DNA of 64,000 bases from Streptomyces sp. HM190 (GCF_009857135.1 NZ_CP047318.1:4898001-4962000); one strand, 5' to 3'; numbered from the stretch's first letter, positions 25,116 to 33,008 are shown. Notes: generated by a model from the sequence alone, not told the origin. A program made the numbers and translations.

Positions 25116-26342
25116 GTGAGTACGACCAGCACGGTGGACCGCGCCTTCGAGGCGGCCCTCTACGCCGACACCGACGCCGCCCTCGACACCGGCGCCTCCC
25201 TCCTCGCCGCCGACCCCACGACCGACGCGGAGGTCGCCCGGCGGGGCCGGGAGTTCGTCGCCGGCGCCTGGCGACGCGGCTGGCAGCCCGCCGACGTCGT
25301 ACGCCTGGTCCGGCGCGAGCTGGACGACGCCCACGTACGCCTGGTCGCGCGCCTCGTCGTCGACGAGCACGAGGAGGGGCGGGAGGGCGACCTCGGGAGC
25401 GGACGGCCACCCGGCGGTGGACGACGGCAGCCACCGAGCCCCCGCTGGGGCGCCCAGCTGGACGAGGCGCGGGCCCTAGCCGAAGGCCGGCCCGCGGCCG
25501 AGAGCGGGCCCCGCGGCGACCGCTTCTCCCGGGCCACCACCGCGCTGGAGCTGTACCGGCTGCTCCTGCGTCTGCCCACCCTGGAACCCCTGGACCGCCT
25601 TATGGACACCGGCGCGCACCCGTCCTCGCACCCGGAGTCCCGGATGCTCACCCGGATCCGCGCCCTCCTCGCCAAGGCGGAGGCCACCGACTTCCCCGAG
25701 GAGGCGGAGGCGCTCAGCGCGAAGGCGCAGCAGCTGATGGCCCGGCACAGCATCGACGAGGCGCTGCTGGCGGCCCGTACGCACGCGAAGGACGCGCCCG
25801 GCGCCTGCCGGATCGGTGTGGACGCGCCGTACGAGACGGCGAAGGCGGTGCTGCTCGACGCCGTCGCCCGCGCGAACCGCTGCGAGGCCGTGTGGAACGA
25901 GGCCCTCGGCTTCTCCACGGTCGTCGGGTTCGAGACGGACCTGGAGTCGGTCGAACTGCTCTACACCTCGCTCCTCGTCCAGGCCACCACCGCGATGACG
26001 AAGGCGGAGGCGGCCCAGCGCAAGGGCGGCCGCAAACGCACCAAGACCTTCCGGCAGTCGTTCCTGGCCGCCTACGCCCACCGGATAGGCGACCGGCTGG
26101 CGGCCGCCGCCGAGGCCGAGGTCGAGCGGACCGAGCGGACCGAGGGCGGTGGCACCCCGGAACCGGACCTGCTGCCCGTGCTCGCCGCACGCGGCGTCGC
26201 CGTCCGCGACCGGTTCGCCCGGATGTTCCCGGACACCGTCACCACCCGCGTCCGGGGCGTCAGCGACGCCGCCGGGTGGCAACAGGGCGCGGAGGCGGCC
26301 GACCGCGCCCAGGTCAGGGCCCGGCCCCGGTTGCCGTCCTGA
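25116..26342 (+). CDS. DUF2786-domain protein
   Basis: 408 residues from GTG. The central DUF2786 signature is clear: RIRALLAKAEATDFPEEAEA, LSAKAQQLMARHSIDEALLA. A long helical second half (YTSLLVQATTAMTKAEAAQR; RTKTFRQSFLAAYAHRIGDR) follows. Biochemical function is unknown. The N-terminal ~150 residues are an actinobacterial extension. Stands alone between the dead permease and two lipoproteins on the other strand. Confidence 0.8.
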   Translation: MSTTSTVDRAFEAALYADTDAALDTGASLLAADPTTDAEVARRGREFVAGAWRRGWQPADVVRLVRRELDDAHVRLVARLVVDEHEEGREGDLGSGRPPGGGRRQPPSPRWGAQLDEARALAEGRPAAESGPRGDRFSRATTALELYRLLLRLPTLEPLDRLMDTGAHPSSHPESRMLTRIRALLAKAEATDFPEEAEALSAKAQQLMARHSIDEALLAARTHAKDAPGACRIGVDAPYETAKAVLLDAVARANRCEAVWNEALGFSTVVGFETDLESVELLYTSLLVQATTAMTKAEAAQRKGGRKRTKTFRQSFLAAYAHRIGDRLAAAAEAEVERTERTEGGGTPEPDLLPVLAARGVAVRDRFARMFPDTVTTRVRGVSDAAGWQQGAEAADRAQVRARPRLPS

Positions 26343-26403
26343 GCGCGCCGGGCCGCCCCGCCGGTGCCGGACGGCCGCCGCCGGTCACCCCATGGGGCGC
26401 CGC

Positions 26404-26970
26404 TCAGTCGCCCACCGGCGTGAACGGGCCCACCGTCGCCTCCAGCGTGTCGCCGGACTGGAGGGCGACCTCGGCGTCCGGCCAGTCGTAGGTGTGGGCC
26501 TTCTTCTCGCCCGGCAGGCTGAAGCTCAGCTTCTGCACGTCGGCGCTCTGCTGCGCGTCCCCGGCGATCCCGCGCACGTAGGCGATGGTGAAGGTCACCG
26601 ACTGGCCCTCCGCGAGGGTCAGTTCGCCGTCCTTCGCCGCGCCCTCCTGCGCCGCGAGCGGCCAGGACTTCCCGCCGGCGAGCAGTTCGACGCGGGCGAG
26701 GCCCGTCACGGTGCAGGGGGCACCGCTCTTGTTGGTGACGGTGACCGGCACGGCGCCCTCGTCGCCGGCGGCAGGCGCGGCACTGCTCGGCCCCACCGCG
26801 AACGCGGTCCCTGCGGTGGCGCACGCGGAACCCGAGCCCTTGCCGTCGCCGGAGGGGGAGGCGGCGGTCTTGCCCCCGTCGCCGGAGTCACCCCCGTCGT
26901 TCCCGCCGCAGGCGGTCAGGGTGAGAGCCGCGAGGAGCGCGGCGGCGATGGCGGTCGGAGCGGTACGCAT
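26404..26970 (-). CDS. DUF4232-like lipoprotein
   Basis: 188 residues. Lipoprotein signal MRTAPTAIAAALLAALTLTAC with lipobox LTAC. A Gly/Ser/Asp-rich tether follows, then an immunoglobulin-like beta domain with NKSGAPCTVTGLARVELLAG and TLAEGQSVTFTIAYV, matching DUF4232 proteins of actinobacteria. Membrane-anchored, extracellular, function unknown. Followed on the same strand by no other gene; a second lipoprotein lies upstream. Confidence 0.82.
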   Translation of the reverse strand: MRTAPTAIAAALLAALTLTACGGNDGGDSGDGGKTAASPSGDGKGSGSACATAGTAFAVGPSSAAPAAGDEGAVPVTVTNKSGAPCTVTGLARVELLAGGKSWPLAAQEGAAKDGELTLAEGQSVTFTIAYVRGIAGDAQQSADVQKLSFSLPGEKKAHTYDWPDAEVALQSGDTLEATVGPFTPVGD

Positions 26971-27143
26971 GGATGTCCCGAGAGTTCGTGGCTGAAGCAG
27001 CCGGTGCTGGTGTGAAGGTACGAACGGGCCGCGGAACCCGGTGGTTCCACGGCCCGCCCCATGATCGGACGCCCCGGCCCCGGCTCCGCAGCGCGGTGGC
27101 CCCCCCCCGCACCGGGCTGCCGCCGTGGTTCGCCCGTGCCGGG

Positions 27144-27683
27144 CTAGGAACCCGACGCCGCCGTGGGCAGATCCGTCGGGAGGCCCGAGGGGAGCGCGCC
27201 CTCGGTCTTCTGGAAGGTCTCCTCGCCGACCTTGCCGTCCCAGGTGACCGTGAGGGACGTGGAGTCCACCGAGTCGACCATGCCCGAGGTGCGGTCCTTG
27301 GTGCCGTCGGTGCACTTCAGCTCGATCATCCGCATGTCCGCCTCGTCGGACACCTTGCCGCTGCACACCGTGCCGCCCACGACGAACAGCGCGGCCTCCT
27401 CGCCGTTCACGAACAGGGCGACCGGCTTGCCGTCCGTCGTGGCGAGCCAGTTGCCCTGGAGCTTCGCGTCGCCGCCGGTGGAGCCGCCGGAGTCGGTGCC
27501 GCCGTCGGCCTTGTCCGTCGCGGAGGGCGTGGCCTTCGGCTCCTTCGCCGCGTCGCCGTCGTCGCCGCTGCACCCGGTCAGCACGAGCGCCGCCGCCAGC
27601 CCGGCGGCCGCGGCACCGGCTCGCACGCGCCGGCGGGCCGAGGTCCCCCTCGCCGCGGTCCTTGCCGTCATCGCCGTAGTCAC
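27144..27683 (-). CDS. Putative lipoprotein
   Basis: 179 residues from GTG, with GGGAG 6 nt upstream (an ATG four codons later is possible). Lipobox LTGC after GLAAALVLTGC, then an acidic Ser/Thr/Gly-rich tether. The globular part has GNWLATTDGKPVALFVNGEE, a disulfide-capable pair (TVCSGKV, ELKCTDG) and TLTVTWDGKVGEETFQ. It resembles short actinobacterial surface beta-domain lipoproteins; no function is known. A run of ten C lies between it and the previous lipoprotein gene. Confidence 0.78.
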   Translation of the reverse strand: MTTAMTARTAARGTSARRRVRAGAAAAGLAAALVLTGCSGDDGDAAKEPKATPSATDKADGGTDSGGSTGGDAKLQGNWLATTDGKPVALFVNGEEAALFVVGGTVCSGKVSDEADMRMIELKCTDGTKDRTSGMVDSVDSTSLTVTWDGKVGEETFQKTEGALPSGLPTDLPTAASGS

Positions 27684-27844
27684 TGAGGTCTCCCCGAGGT
27701 AGGGCCGGATCCGGTCGCCGCGGCGACAGCGGCAAGCTACCAGGAGCCCTCCGGCGCCGGTTCGCCGGGAACTGCGAGAAACCGGCGAACCGTTGATGAA
27801 GCCCACCCGGCACACGCCCCGCCCGACCGGCCCCGCGCCCGCTC

Positions 27845-28150
27845 TCACCAGGACGACTTGCGCACCCCCGGCAGATACCCGGCGTGCGCCTGCTCCCGCA
27901 GGCCGACCCGGGACAGGCCGAACGCCCGGAAGTAGCCGCGCGGCCTGCCGTCCACGGCGTCCCGGTTGCGGACGCGCGTCGCGCTCGCGTCGCGCGGCTG
28001 CCGGGCCAGCTCCCGCCGCGCCGCGAGCCGCTCGTCGTCCGTGGAGGACGGGCGCCGGATGATCTCCTTCAGCTCCGCGCGCCGCGCCGCGCACCGGGCG
28101 ACGGTCTCCCGCCGCTTGTCGTTCTTCGCGATCTTGCTCTTCTTCGCCAT
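27845..28150 (-). CDS. rpsN: 30S ribosomal protein S14, zinc-independent form
   Basis: 101 residues, MAKKSKIAKNDKRRETVARC at the start and RDAVDGRPRGYFRAFGLSR in the S14 core. Only one cysteine, so no zinc ribbon: the long C-minus paralogue. It overlaps the end of rpmB by one base and lies on the minus side of the Zur-like box. Expected to replace zinc-binding S14 in ribosomes under zinc shortage. Confidence 0.95.
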   Translation of the reverse strand: MAKKSKIAKNDKRRETVARCAARRAELKEIIRRPSSTDDERLAARRELARQPRDASATRVRNRDAVDGRPRGYFRAFGLSRVGLREQAHAGYLPGVRKSSW

Positions 28151-28386
28151 CAGACCCGCACCCCCCGGGCGCGGATCCGTGCGACGGCCGCCTCGACGCC
28201 GATGACGTCCACGGTCTTGATCCCCTTCGCGCTCAGCCGGAGCCGCACGTACCGGTTCTCGCTCGGCAGCCAGTACCGCTTGGACTGGATGTTCGGGTCG
28301 AAGCGGCGGGACGTGCGCCGGTGGGAGTGCGAGATGCGGTTGCCGAAGCCGGGCTGGGCGCCGGTCAGCATGCAGTGGGCGGACAA
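28150..28386 (-). CDS. rpmB: 50S ribosomal protein L28, zinc-independent form
   Basis: 78 residues. L28 hallmarks: MLTGAQPGFGNRISHSHRRT, RRFDPNIQSKRYWLPSENRY, LRLSAKGIKTVD. The CxxC pairs of zinc-binding L28 are missing (one Cys only). First gene of the leftward arm of the zinc-response island; its promoter overlaps the Zur-like box. Confidence 0.96.
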   Translation of the reverse strand: MSAHCMLTGAQPGFGNRISHSHRRTSRRFDPNIQSKRYWLPSENRYVRLRLSAKGIKTVDVIGVEAAVARIRARGVRV

Positions 28387-28414
28387 GGGTGACGCACCTC
28401 TCTCTGCTCAGTGA

Positions 28415-28435
28415 TGTAAATGGAATTCATTTTCA
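28415..28435. promoter_or_regulatory. Zur-like operator
   Basis: A 21-bp AT-rich near-palindrome centred on GAATTC, with arms TGTAAATG and CATTTTCA, sits between divergent rpmB and rpmG. It resembles the Streptomyces Zur consensus (TGAAAATGATTTTCA-like). Its AT richness stands out from the surrounding DNA. Zur binding is inferred from position, sequence and the genes served. Confidence 0.8.
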
Positions 28436-28448
28436 GTAAGATACCAGC

Positions 28449-28613
28449 ATGGCACGCAACGAACTCCGCCCGGTCGTCAAGCTCCGGTCCACGGCCGGCA
28501 CGGGCTACACGTACGTCACCCGCAAGAACCGCCGGAACGACCCGGACCGGCTGACCCTGCGCAAGTACGACCCGATGGCGGGCCGTCACGTCGACTTCCG
28601 AGAGGAGCGCTGA
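28449..28613 (+). CDS. rpmG: 50S ribosomal protein L33, zinc-independent form
   Basis: 54 residues, MARNELRPVVKLRSTAGTGY and NRRNDPDRLTLRKYDPMAGR. No cysteine, so the C-minus form. It starts 13 bp after the Zur-like box and opens the rightward operon rpmG-rpmE-cobW-rpsR, with 5 bp to the next gene. Too short to be picked up by length filters, but the family is unmistakable. Confidence 0.95.
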   Translation: MARNELRPVVKLRSTAGTGYTYVTRKNRRNDPDRLTLRKYDPMAGRHVDFREER

Positions 28614-28618
28614 CCGCG

Positions 28619-28870
28619 ATGAAGAAGGACATCCACCCCTCGTACGGGCCCGTCGTCTTCCGGGACCGTGCCGCGAACCACACCTTCCTCACCCGCTCCA
28701 CGATGACGAGCGAGAAGACGATCGAGTGGGAGGACGGCCACACGTACCCGGTGGTCGACGTCGAGATCTCGAACGTCAGCCACCCCTTCTACACGGGCAC
28801 CGCGCGCGTGCTGGACACGGCGGGCCGCGTGGAGAAGTTCGAGAAGCGGTACGGGAAGAAGCGGGGCTGA
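28619..28870 (+). CDS. rpmE2: 50S ribosomal protein L31 type B
   Basis: 83 residues, MKKDIHPSYGPVVFRDRAAN, FLTRSTMTSEKTIEWEDGHT, VSHPFYTGTARVLDTAGRVE. Type B L31 has no zinc-binding cysteines; none are present. In Gram-positive bacteria it displaces zinc L31 from ribosomes and so releases zinc. Second gene of the rightward Zur-like operon. Confidence 0.96.
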   Translation: MKKDIHPSYGPVVFRDRAANHTFLTRSTMTSEKTIEWEDGHTYPVVDVEISNVSHPFYTGTARVLDTAGRVEKFEKRYGKKRG

Positions 28871-28875
28871 CCGAC

Positions 28876-30105
28876 GTGACCCAGCTGTCTGTCGCGATCG
28901 TCGGCGGGCTCCACGCCGATGCCCGGCGGGCCGCCGTCGAGGCGCTGCTCGCCGGGGTCCCGGGCAGCGTCGCGCTGCACCACGACCTGTCCACAGCCGT
29001 CGACGGCACGGTCCTGCGGACGATCCGGGACGCTGCGGGCGTCGTCTCCACCGGCGAGGCCCCCCTCGTCAACGACTGCGCCTGCTGCGCCCTGCGCGAG
29101 GACCTCGTCCCCGAACTGGAGCGCCTCGCCGCGGCGGGCCTCACCCGCCTCGCGGTGGTCGAGCTCTGGGACTCGGTCGAACCCAAGGCCATGGCGGAGG
29201 TCGTCGCGGCGAGCGGACTGCCGCTGACCTCGGTGATCACGGCGGTGGACCCCGCCCTCCTGCTGCCCTGCCTCGGCAACGGCGACGACCTCGCCGAGGC
29301 CGGCCTGGCCGCGGCCCCGACCGACGAACGCACCGTCGCCGACACCTTCGCCCGCCAGCTGGAGTACGCCCCCGTCCTCGCCGTGCTCGACTCCGAGGAG
29401 GCGGACGACGAGGACCGGGCCCTGCTGGCCCAACTCCACCCGACGGCGGTGCGGGTGCCCCTTCGGGGCCAGGGGGCGCCCTCGGTTCCTGAGGGGCGCG
29501 GGGAACTGCGCGACCAGTCACCACGCACCCGCACCCCGCAACGCGCCACCACCCCCGTGGCGCCCCCCGGTTCCCTGGTCGCGGCAGCGCTCGCCGGGTT
29601 CGACGTCGAGGCCGCCGCCGCGGCCCAGCATCCCGCCTGCGCCCTGCTCCCCACCGACGCCGACGAGCACGGCGTCACCACCTTCGTCTGGCGCCGCCAC
29701 CGCCCCTTCCACCCGGAGCGCCTGTACGCGGCCCTGGAGGACCTGTGCTGCGCGGCCGCCCGCAGCCGAGGCAGGTTCTGGCTGGCCGAACGCCCGGACA
29801 CCCTGCTGCACTGGGACGCCGCCGGCGGCGCCCTGTGCGTGGAGTCGGCCGGTCCCTGGCTCGCCTCGCTGCCGGACGCGGCCTGGGACATGGTCCCCCC
29901 GGTCCGCCGGGCGGCCGCCGCGCTCGACTGGCACCCGGAGCACGGCGACCGCTGCCAGCACCTGGTCTTCACCTCGCCGGGCCTGGACCGCGACGGCCTC
30001 GAACGGCTGCTGGAGTCCTGCCTGCTCACCGACGCCGAGTACGCCGCCGGGCGCGAGTCCTGGGAACGGCTGCCCCGCCCCTTCGACACCTTCCTGGAGG
30101 TCTGA
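28876..30105 (+). CDS. CobW/COG0523-family putative zinc metallochaperone with degenerate P-loop
   Basis: 409 residues from GTG, 5 bp after rpmE2. The family motif CxCC is present (NDCACCALREDLVPELERLA), as are the strand LAVVELWDSVEPKAMAEVVA and the C-terminal CobW_C domain (TTFVWRRHRPFHPERLYAAL). The N-terminal P-loop is unusual: VAIVGGLHADARRAAVEALL, without GxxGxGKT, so GTP hydrolysis is doubtful. A 40-residue Pro/Arg linker (about 200-240) is encoded by a copy of a dispersed repeat at 29484-29535. Expected to allocate zinc when it is scarce. Confidence 0.85.
   Translation: MTQLSVAIVGGLHADARRAAVEALLAGVPGSVALHHDLSTAVDGTVLRTIRDAAGVVSTGEAPLVNDCACCALREDLVPELERLAAAGLTRLAVVELWDSVEPKAMAEVVAASGLPLTSVITAVDPALLLPCLGNGDDLAEAGLAAAPTDERTVADTFARQLEYAPVLAVLDSEEADDEDRALLAQLHPTAVRVPLRGQGAPSVPEGRGELRDQSPRTRTPQRATTPVAPPGSLVAAALAGFDVEAAAAAQHPACALLPTDADEHGVTTFVWRRHRPFHPERLYAALEDLCCAAARSRGRFWLAERPDTLLHWDAAGGALCVESAGPWLASLPDAAWDMVPPVRRAAAALDWHPEHGDRCQHLVFTSPGLDRDGLERLLESCLLTDAEYAAGRESWERLPRPFDTFLEV
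29484..29535 (+). repeat. Dispersed GCGGGGAACTGCGCGA-type repeat inside the cobW-like gene, copy 2
   Basis: The core 16-mer at 29498-29513 is identical to minus-strand 23405-23420. Here it is in frame, coding for PEGRGELRDQSPRTRTP in the linker between the GTPase-like and CobW_C domains. Confidence 0.65.
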
Positions 30106-30108
30106 CCC

Positions 30109-30342
30109 ATGGCCCGCAAGCCCGAGCGGAAGCCCGCCAAGTCCCGCCCCAATCCTCTGGACCAGGCCGGGATCACGTACATCGACTACAAGGACACCGA
30201 CCTGCTGCGCCGGTTCATCTCCGACCGCGGCAAGATCCGCAGTCGCCGGGTCACCCGGGTCACCGCCCAGCAGCAGCGGCAGCTGGCCCGCGCGATCAAG
30301 AACGCCCGGGAGATGGCGCTCCTGCCGTACTCCGCACGGTGA
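30109..30342 (+). CDS. rpsR: 30S ribosomal protein S18, zinc-independent form
   Basis: 77 residues. S18 core YIDYKDTDLLRRFISDRGKI and SRRVTRVTAQQQRQLARAIK. No cysteine. Last gene of the zinc-response operon, 3 bp after cobW and followed by a strong terminator. Confidence 0.95.
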   Translation: MARKPERKPAKSRPNPLDQAGITYIDYKDTDLLRRFISDRGKIRSRRVTRVTAQQQRQLARAIKNAREMALLPYSAR

Positions 30343-30374
30343 GCGCGCCCCGCTGACCGACCACCCCCCCACCC

Positions 30375-30410
30375 GGCCCCCGGCGAGGACCCACCACCTC
30401 GCCGGGGGCC
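30375..30410. terminator. Terminator of the zinc-response operon
   Basis: Arms GGCCCCCGGCGAGG and CCTCGCCGGGGGCC, 14 bp perfect, 8-nt loop, followed by CTCCTTTTC: one of the few hairpins here with a T-rich tail. Confidence 0.9.
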
Positions 30411-30586
30411 GCTCCTTTTCCGCCAATCTGTGCGATCCGGAATCCCGCCGTCGGCCGGGCTCCGTGAACCGCCGGGGTGCGCGCCACGTACGGAGAAGTG
30501 AAGACGTGACGTGCGCCAGGGAACAGGAACGCCCCAGGGCGCGTCTCTCAAGTGCCCCCGGTGCTGTAACCGCGGCACCACCCCTC

Positions 30587-30657
30587 GTGCACGTGCATCT
30601 GACCGTGCATAAGCAGATGCATCCGCTCATGCAGCGGCACGTGAACGAAGCTATGAT
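30587..30657 (+). promoter_or_regulatory. Shared 15-bp motif and promoter upstream of the DUF397 gene
   Basis: GTGCACGTGCATCTG (30587-30601) recurs exactly upstream of the ATP-binding protein gene (31683-31697, minus strand), in the same orientation relative to each gene. CAGATGCA follows at 30614-30621. A -10-like TATGAT lies at 30652-30657. A short dyad AGTTG-N7-CAACT (30667-30683) is downstream. The rest of the gap 30411-30586 shows nothing recognisable. Confidence 0.65.
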
Positions 30658-30742
30658 CCGGGGCAGTTGACTATTGCAACTCTGGCCACACCAGTGCCAA
30701 GGCGCATCGAGCGCACCACTGCACCACCCCGGGGAGCGACCT

Positions 30743-31009
30743 GTGGACCACGACGTGTACGGCGTGGATGACGTGTACAACGGCATGGCCGCGACGGAGC
30801 TGACCGAGCTCCACGCGGTGGCCTGGCAGAAGAGCCGGCACAGCAACTCGCAGGGGAACTGCGTGGAGTTCGCGCGGCTGCCCGGCGGGGACGTGGCGGT
30901 GCGGAACTCCCGGTTCCCGGACGGGCCCGCGCTCGTCTACACCCGCGCCGAGATCGAGGCGATGCTCCTGGGGGTGAAGGACGGGGAGTTCGACCACCTG
31001 ATCCACTGA
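30743..31009 (+). CDS. DUF397-domain protein
   Basis: 88 residues from GTG (VDHDVYGVDDVYNGMAATEL), with GGGGAG 8 nt upstream; the open frame extends further without a better site. The DUF397 core is clear: WQKSRHSNSQGNCVEFARLP, VAVRNSRFPDGPALVYT. These small proteins accompany XRE-DUF5753 regulators and ATP-binding proteins in Streptomyces (whiJ/abaA-type loci) and affect development and antibiotic output. Convergent with the ATP-binding protein gene across a shared terminator. Confidence 0.88.
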   Translation: MDHDVYGVDDVYNGMAATELTELHAVAWQKSRHSNSQGNCVEFARLPGGDVAVRNSRFPDGPALVYTRAEIEAMLLGVKDGEFDHLIH

Positions 31010-31049
31010 CGCCTGCTCGGGGGCGGCGGGCCGGTGGTGTGACACGCGT

Positions 31050-31081
31050 AGCACCGCGGCGCGGAAGCGCGCCGCGGTGCT
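31050..31081. terminator. Bidirectional terminator between convergent genes
   Basis: Arms AGCACCGCGGCGCG and CGCGCCGCGGTGCT, 14 bp perfect with a GAAG tetraloop. The right arm touches the stop codon of the ATP-binding protein gene. Confidence 0.85.
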
Positions 31082-31596
31082 CAGTGGTCCGAGGTGCCGC
31101 CGCTCGCGGGCGGTATGCGGAACAGCGCCCACACCACCTTGCCGCTGAGCGTGCCGGCCAGCGGATGCCAGCCCCAGCTGTCCGCGAAGGAGTCGACCAG
31201 GAACAGCCCGCGCCCCGACTCCGCCGAGAAGTCGTCCGAGTCCCGCGCCACGGGGCTGTCGTGGCTGGGGTCGCGCACCGCGCACACCAGCCGCTCGGTC
31301 CAGCGCATCAGATGCAGCCGTACGGGAGGGTCCTGGGCGGGGGAGTGCCCGTTGAGCGAGGGCAGGCCGTGCCGCAGTGCGTTGGTGACGAGTTCCGAGA
31401 CCACGAGACAGATGTCGTCGAACCGTTCGCCCATGTGCCACTGGTCGAGTGTGACCCGGGTGAACTGCCGTGCCTCGCGCACCGCTTCGTAGCGCGGCGG
31501 GAGCGCGCAGGACGCGGCGTTGGACACGGTCGCGGGATCGAGGGGCGGAAGTCCCTGCCGTAAGGGTTCGAGCATGGTCGATCCATTCGTCCCCAT
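31081..31596 (-). CDS. ATP-binding protein of the HATPase_c_2 (anti-sigma/RsbW-like) family
   Basis: 171 residues from MGTNGSTMLEPL; GGGAG lies 8 nt before this ATG, while a GTG three codons earlier has no spacing. GHKL motifs: N-box VVSELVTNALRHGLPS, then CAVRDPS and G-box SAESGRGLFLVDSFADSWGW. No sensor or transmitter. Such proteins bind sigma factors or partner regulators; here the partners are probably the DUF397 and XRE-DUF5753 products beside it. Confidence 0.87.
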   Translation of the reverse strand: MGTNGSTMLEPLRQGLPPLDPATVSNAASCALPPRYEAVREARQFTRVTLDQWHMGERFDDICLVVSELVTNALRHGLPSLNGHSPAQDPPVRLHLMRWTERLVCAVRDPSHDSPVARDSDDFSAESGRGLFLVDSFADSWGWHPLAGTLSGKVVWALFRIPPASGGTSDH

Positions 31597-31670
31597 GCGA
31601 GGCACTCCCGAGTGTTCGCGGTCGTGGCGATGCAGCGGTGGCGCGGGACCATGGTTTCGGATGCGTACAG

Positions 31671-31697
31671 CAGATGCAAGGGCAGATGCACGTGCAC
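31671..31697 (-). promoter_or_regulatory. Shared 15-bp motif upstream of the ATP-binding protein gene
   Basis: CAGATGCA at 31671-31678 and CAGATGCACGTGCAC at 31683-31697 (minus strand GTGCACGTGCATCTG). The arrangement (15-mer, then a second TGCATCTG-like element about 5 bp downstream) parallels that before the DUF397 gene. No further feature was found in 31698-31982, which separates this from the XRE gene. Confidence 0.65.
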
Positions 31698-31982
31698 GCG
31701 CCCGGAATGGGCCCTGCGGTACCGGTTCCTGGACATTTCTTCTGTCACCCTGTTACCGGAAACGGGGTGTCGGCCGACGGCTCACCGCTGGTTCTCGGCG
31801 ACCTCCACCGACTCTCCACGTCACCTTCGCCCGTCCGTCGAGTTCCTGGTGCCCCTCGTCCTTCGTCGCCCCACCCGTCCCGGGTGTTGAAGACTTTCCA
31901 TTTCTGTAACCGGACGAGTGCGGATCGGAGTGGTTTAGTGGCAGACTGCGGCCCTTGAAGAAGTTGGGGAGGCTGGACGAAC

Positions 31983-32846
31983 GTGGGCGCCGGTGAATCG
32001 AGCGGGTCGGTGGTGAGGCGGATGCTGCTGGGCTCGCACCTCAGGCGGCTGCGCGAGGCACAGGGGATCACCCGGGAGAAGGCCGGGTACTCGATCCGCG
32101 CCTCCGAGTCGAAGATAAGTCGGATGGAGCTCGGCCGGGTGAGCTTCAAGACCCGTGACGTGGAGGACCTGTTGACGCTCTACGGCGTCACCGACGAGGC
32201 GGAGCGCACCTCCCTGCTCTCCCTCGCCAAGGAGGCGAACGTCGCCGGCTGGTGGCACAGCTACTCCGACGTCCTGCCCAGCTGGTTCCCCACCTACGTC
32301 GGACTCGAGTCCGCCGCCCACCTCATCCGCTCCTACGAAGTGCAGTTCGTCCACGGCCTGTTGCAGACCGAGGCGTACGCCCACGCGGTCGTCGCCCGCG
32401 GCATGAAGGACGCGAGCGACGCCGAGATCGACAAGCGGGTCGCCGTCCGCATGGAGCGCCAGAAGTACCTGGTGTCCGAGCGGGCCCCCGAGTTCCACTG
32501 CGTTCTCGACGAGGCCGCCCTGCGCCGCCCGTACGGAGACCGCGAGGTGATGCGCGGTCAGCTCCAGCACCTCATCGAGATCTCCGAGCGCCCGAACGTC
32601 TGCCTCCAGGTGATGCCGTTCGGCTTCGGCGGGCACTCCGGCGAGAGCGGCGCCTTCACGGTGCTCAGCTTCCCCGAGTCCGACCTCTCGGACGTCGTCT
32701 ACCTCGAACAGCTCACCAGCGCCCTGTACCTGGACAAGCGCGAGGACGTCGCCCAGTACGAGCGGGCGATGAAACAGCTCCAGAACGACAGCCCTTCCCC
32801 GGCCGAGAGCCGCGACCTGCTGCGGGGACTGCTCCAGCTGTCCTGA
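31983..32846 (+). CDS. XRE-family regulator with DUF5753 domain
   Basis: 287 residues from GTG. N-terminal XRE HTH: LGSHLRRLREAQGITREKAG, SIRASESKISRMELGRVSFK. The DUF5753 part contains WWHSYSDVLPSWFPTYVGLE, FVHGLLQTEAYAHAVV, FHCVLDEAALRRPYG, VCLQVMPFGFGGHSG and VVYLEQLTSALYLDKREDV. This is the WhiJ-type component of the three-gene module with DUF397 and the ATP-binding protein. It probably binds the shared motif or its own promoter; that is inference. Confidence 0.9.
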   Translation: MGAGESSGSVVRRMLLGSHLRRLREAQGITREKAGYSIRASESKISRMELGRVSFKTRDVEDLLTLYGVTDEAERTSLLSLAKEANVAGWWHSYSDVLPSWFPTYVGLESAAHLIRSYEVQFVHGLLQTEAYAHAVVARGMKDASDAEIDKRVAVRMERQKYLVSERAPEFHCVLDEAALRRPYGDREVMRGQLQHLIEISERPNVCLQVMPFGFGGHSGESGAFTVLSFPESDLSDVVYLEQLTSALYLDKREDVAQYERAMKQLQNDSPSPAESRDLLRGLLQLS

Positions 32847-32930
32847 GACCGGCGGGCCCTCTGTGATTCCCCGGTGAGTACCCCGTGAGTCTGCGCCATT
32901 GCCTCTCAACTCGCGTGGCGCAGACGTACG

Positions 32931-32953
32931 ATGACGCGTGATCACATCGTCAT
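32931..32953. promoter_or_regulatory. Possible operator upstream of aldehyde dehydrogenase
   Basis: ATGACG (32931-32936) and CGTCAT (32948-32953) flank a central TGATCA, forming a spaced dyad about 56 bp upstream of the start. Weak; regulator unknown. Confidence 0.3.
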
Positions 32954-33008
32954 GCACTGTCGTGTGCGTACGGGTGTCCGCCCCGGCCGCGAGGGATTGA
33001 GGGTCCAC

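Noticed and set aside
27090..27115. Run of ten C as a coding frameshift
   Set aside because: Falls in the gap between two lipoprotein genes, both intact.
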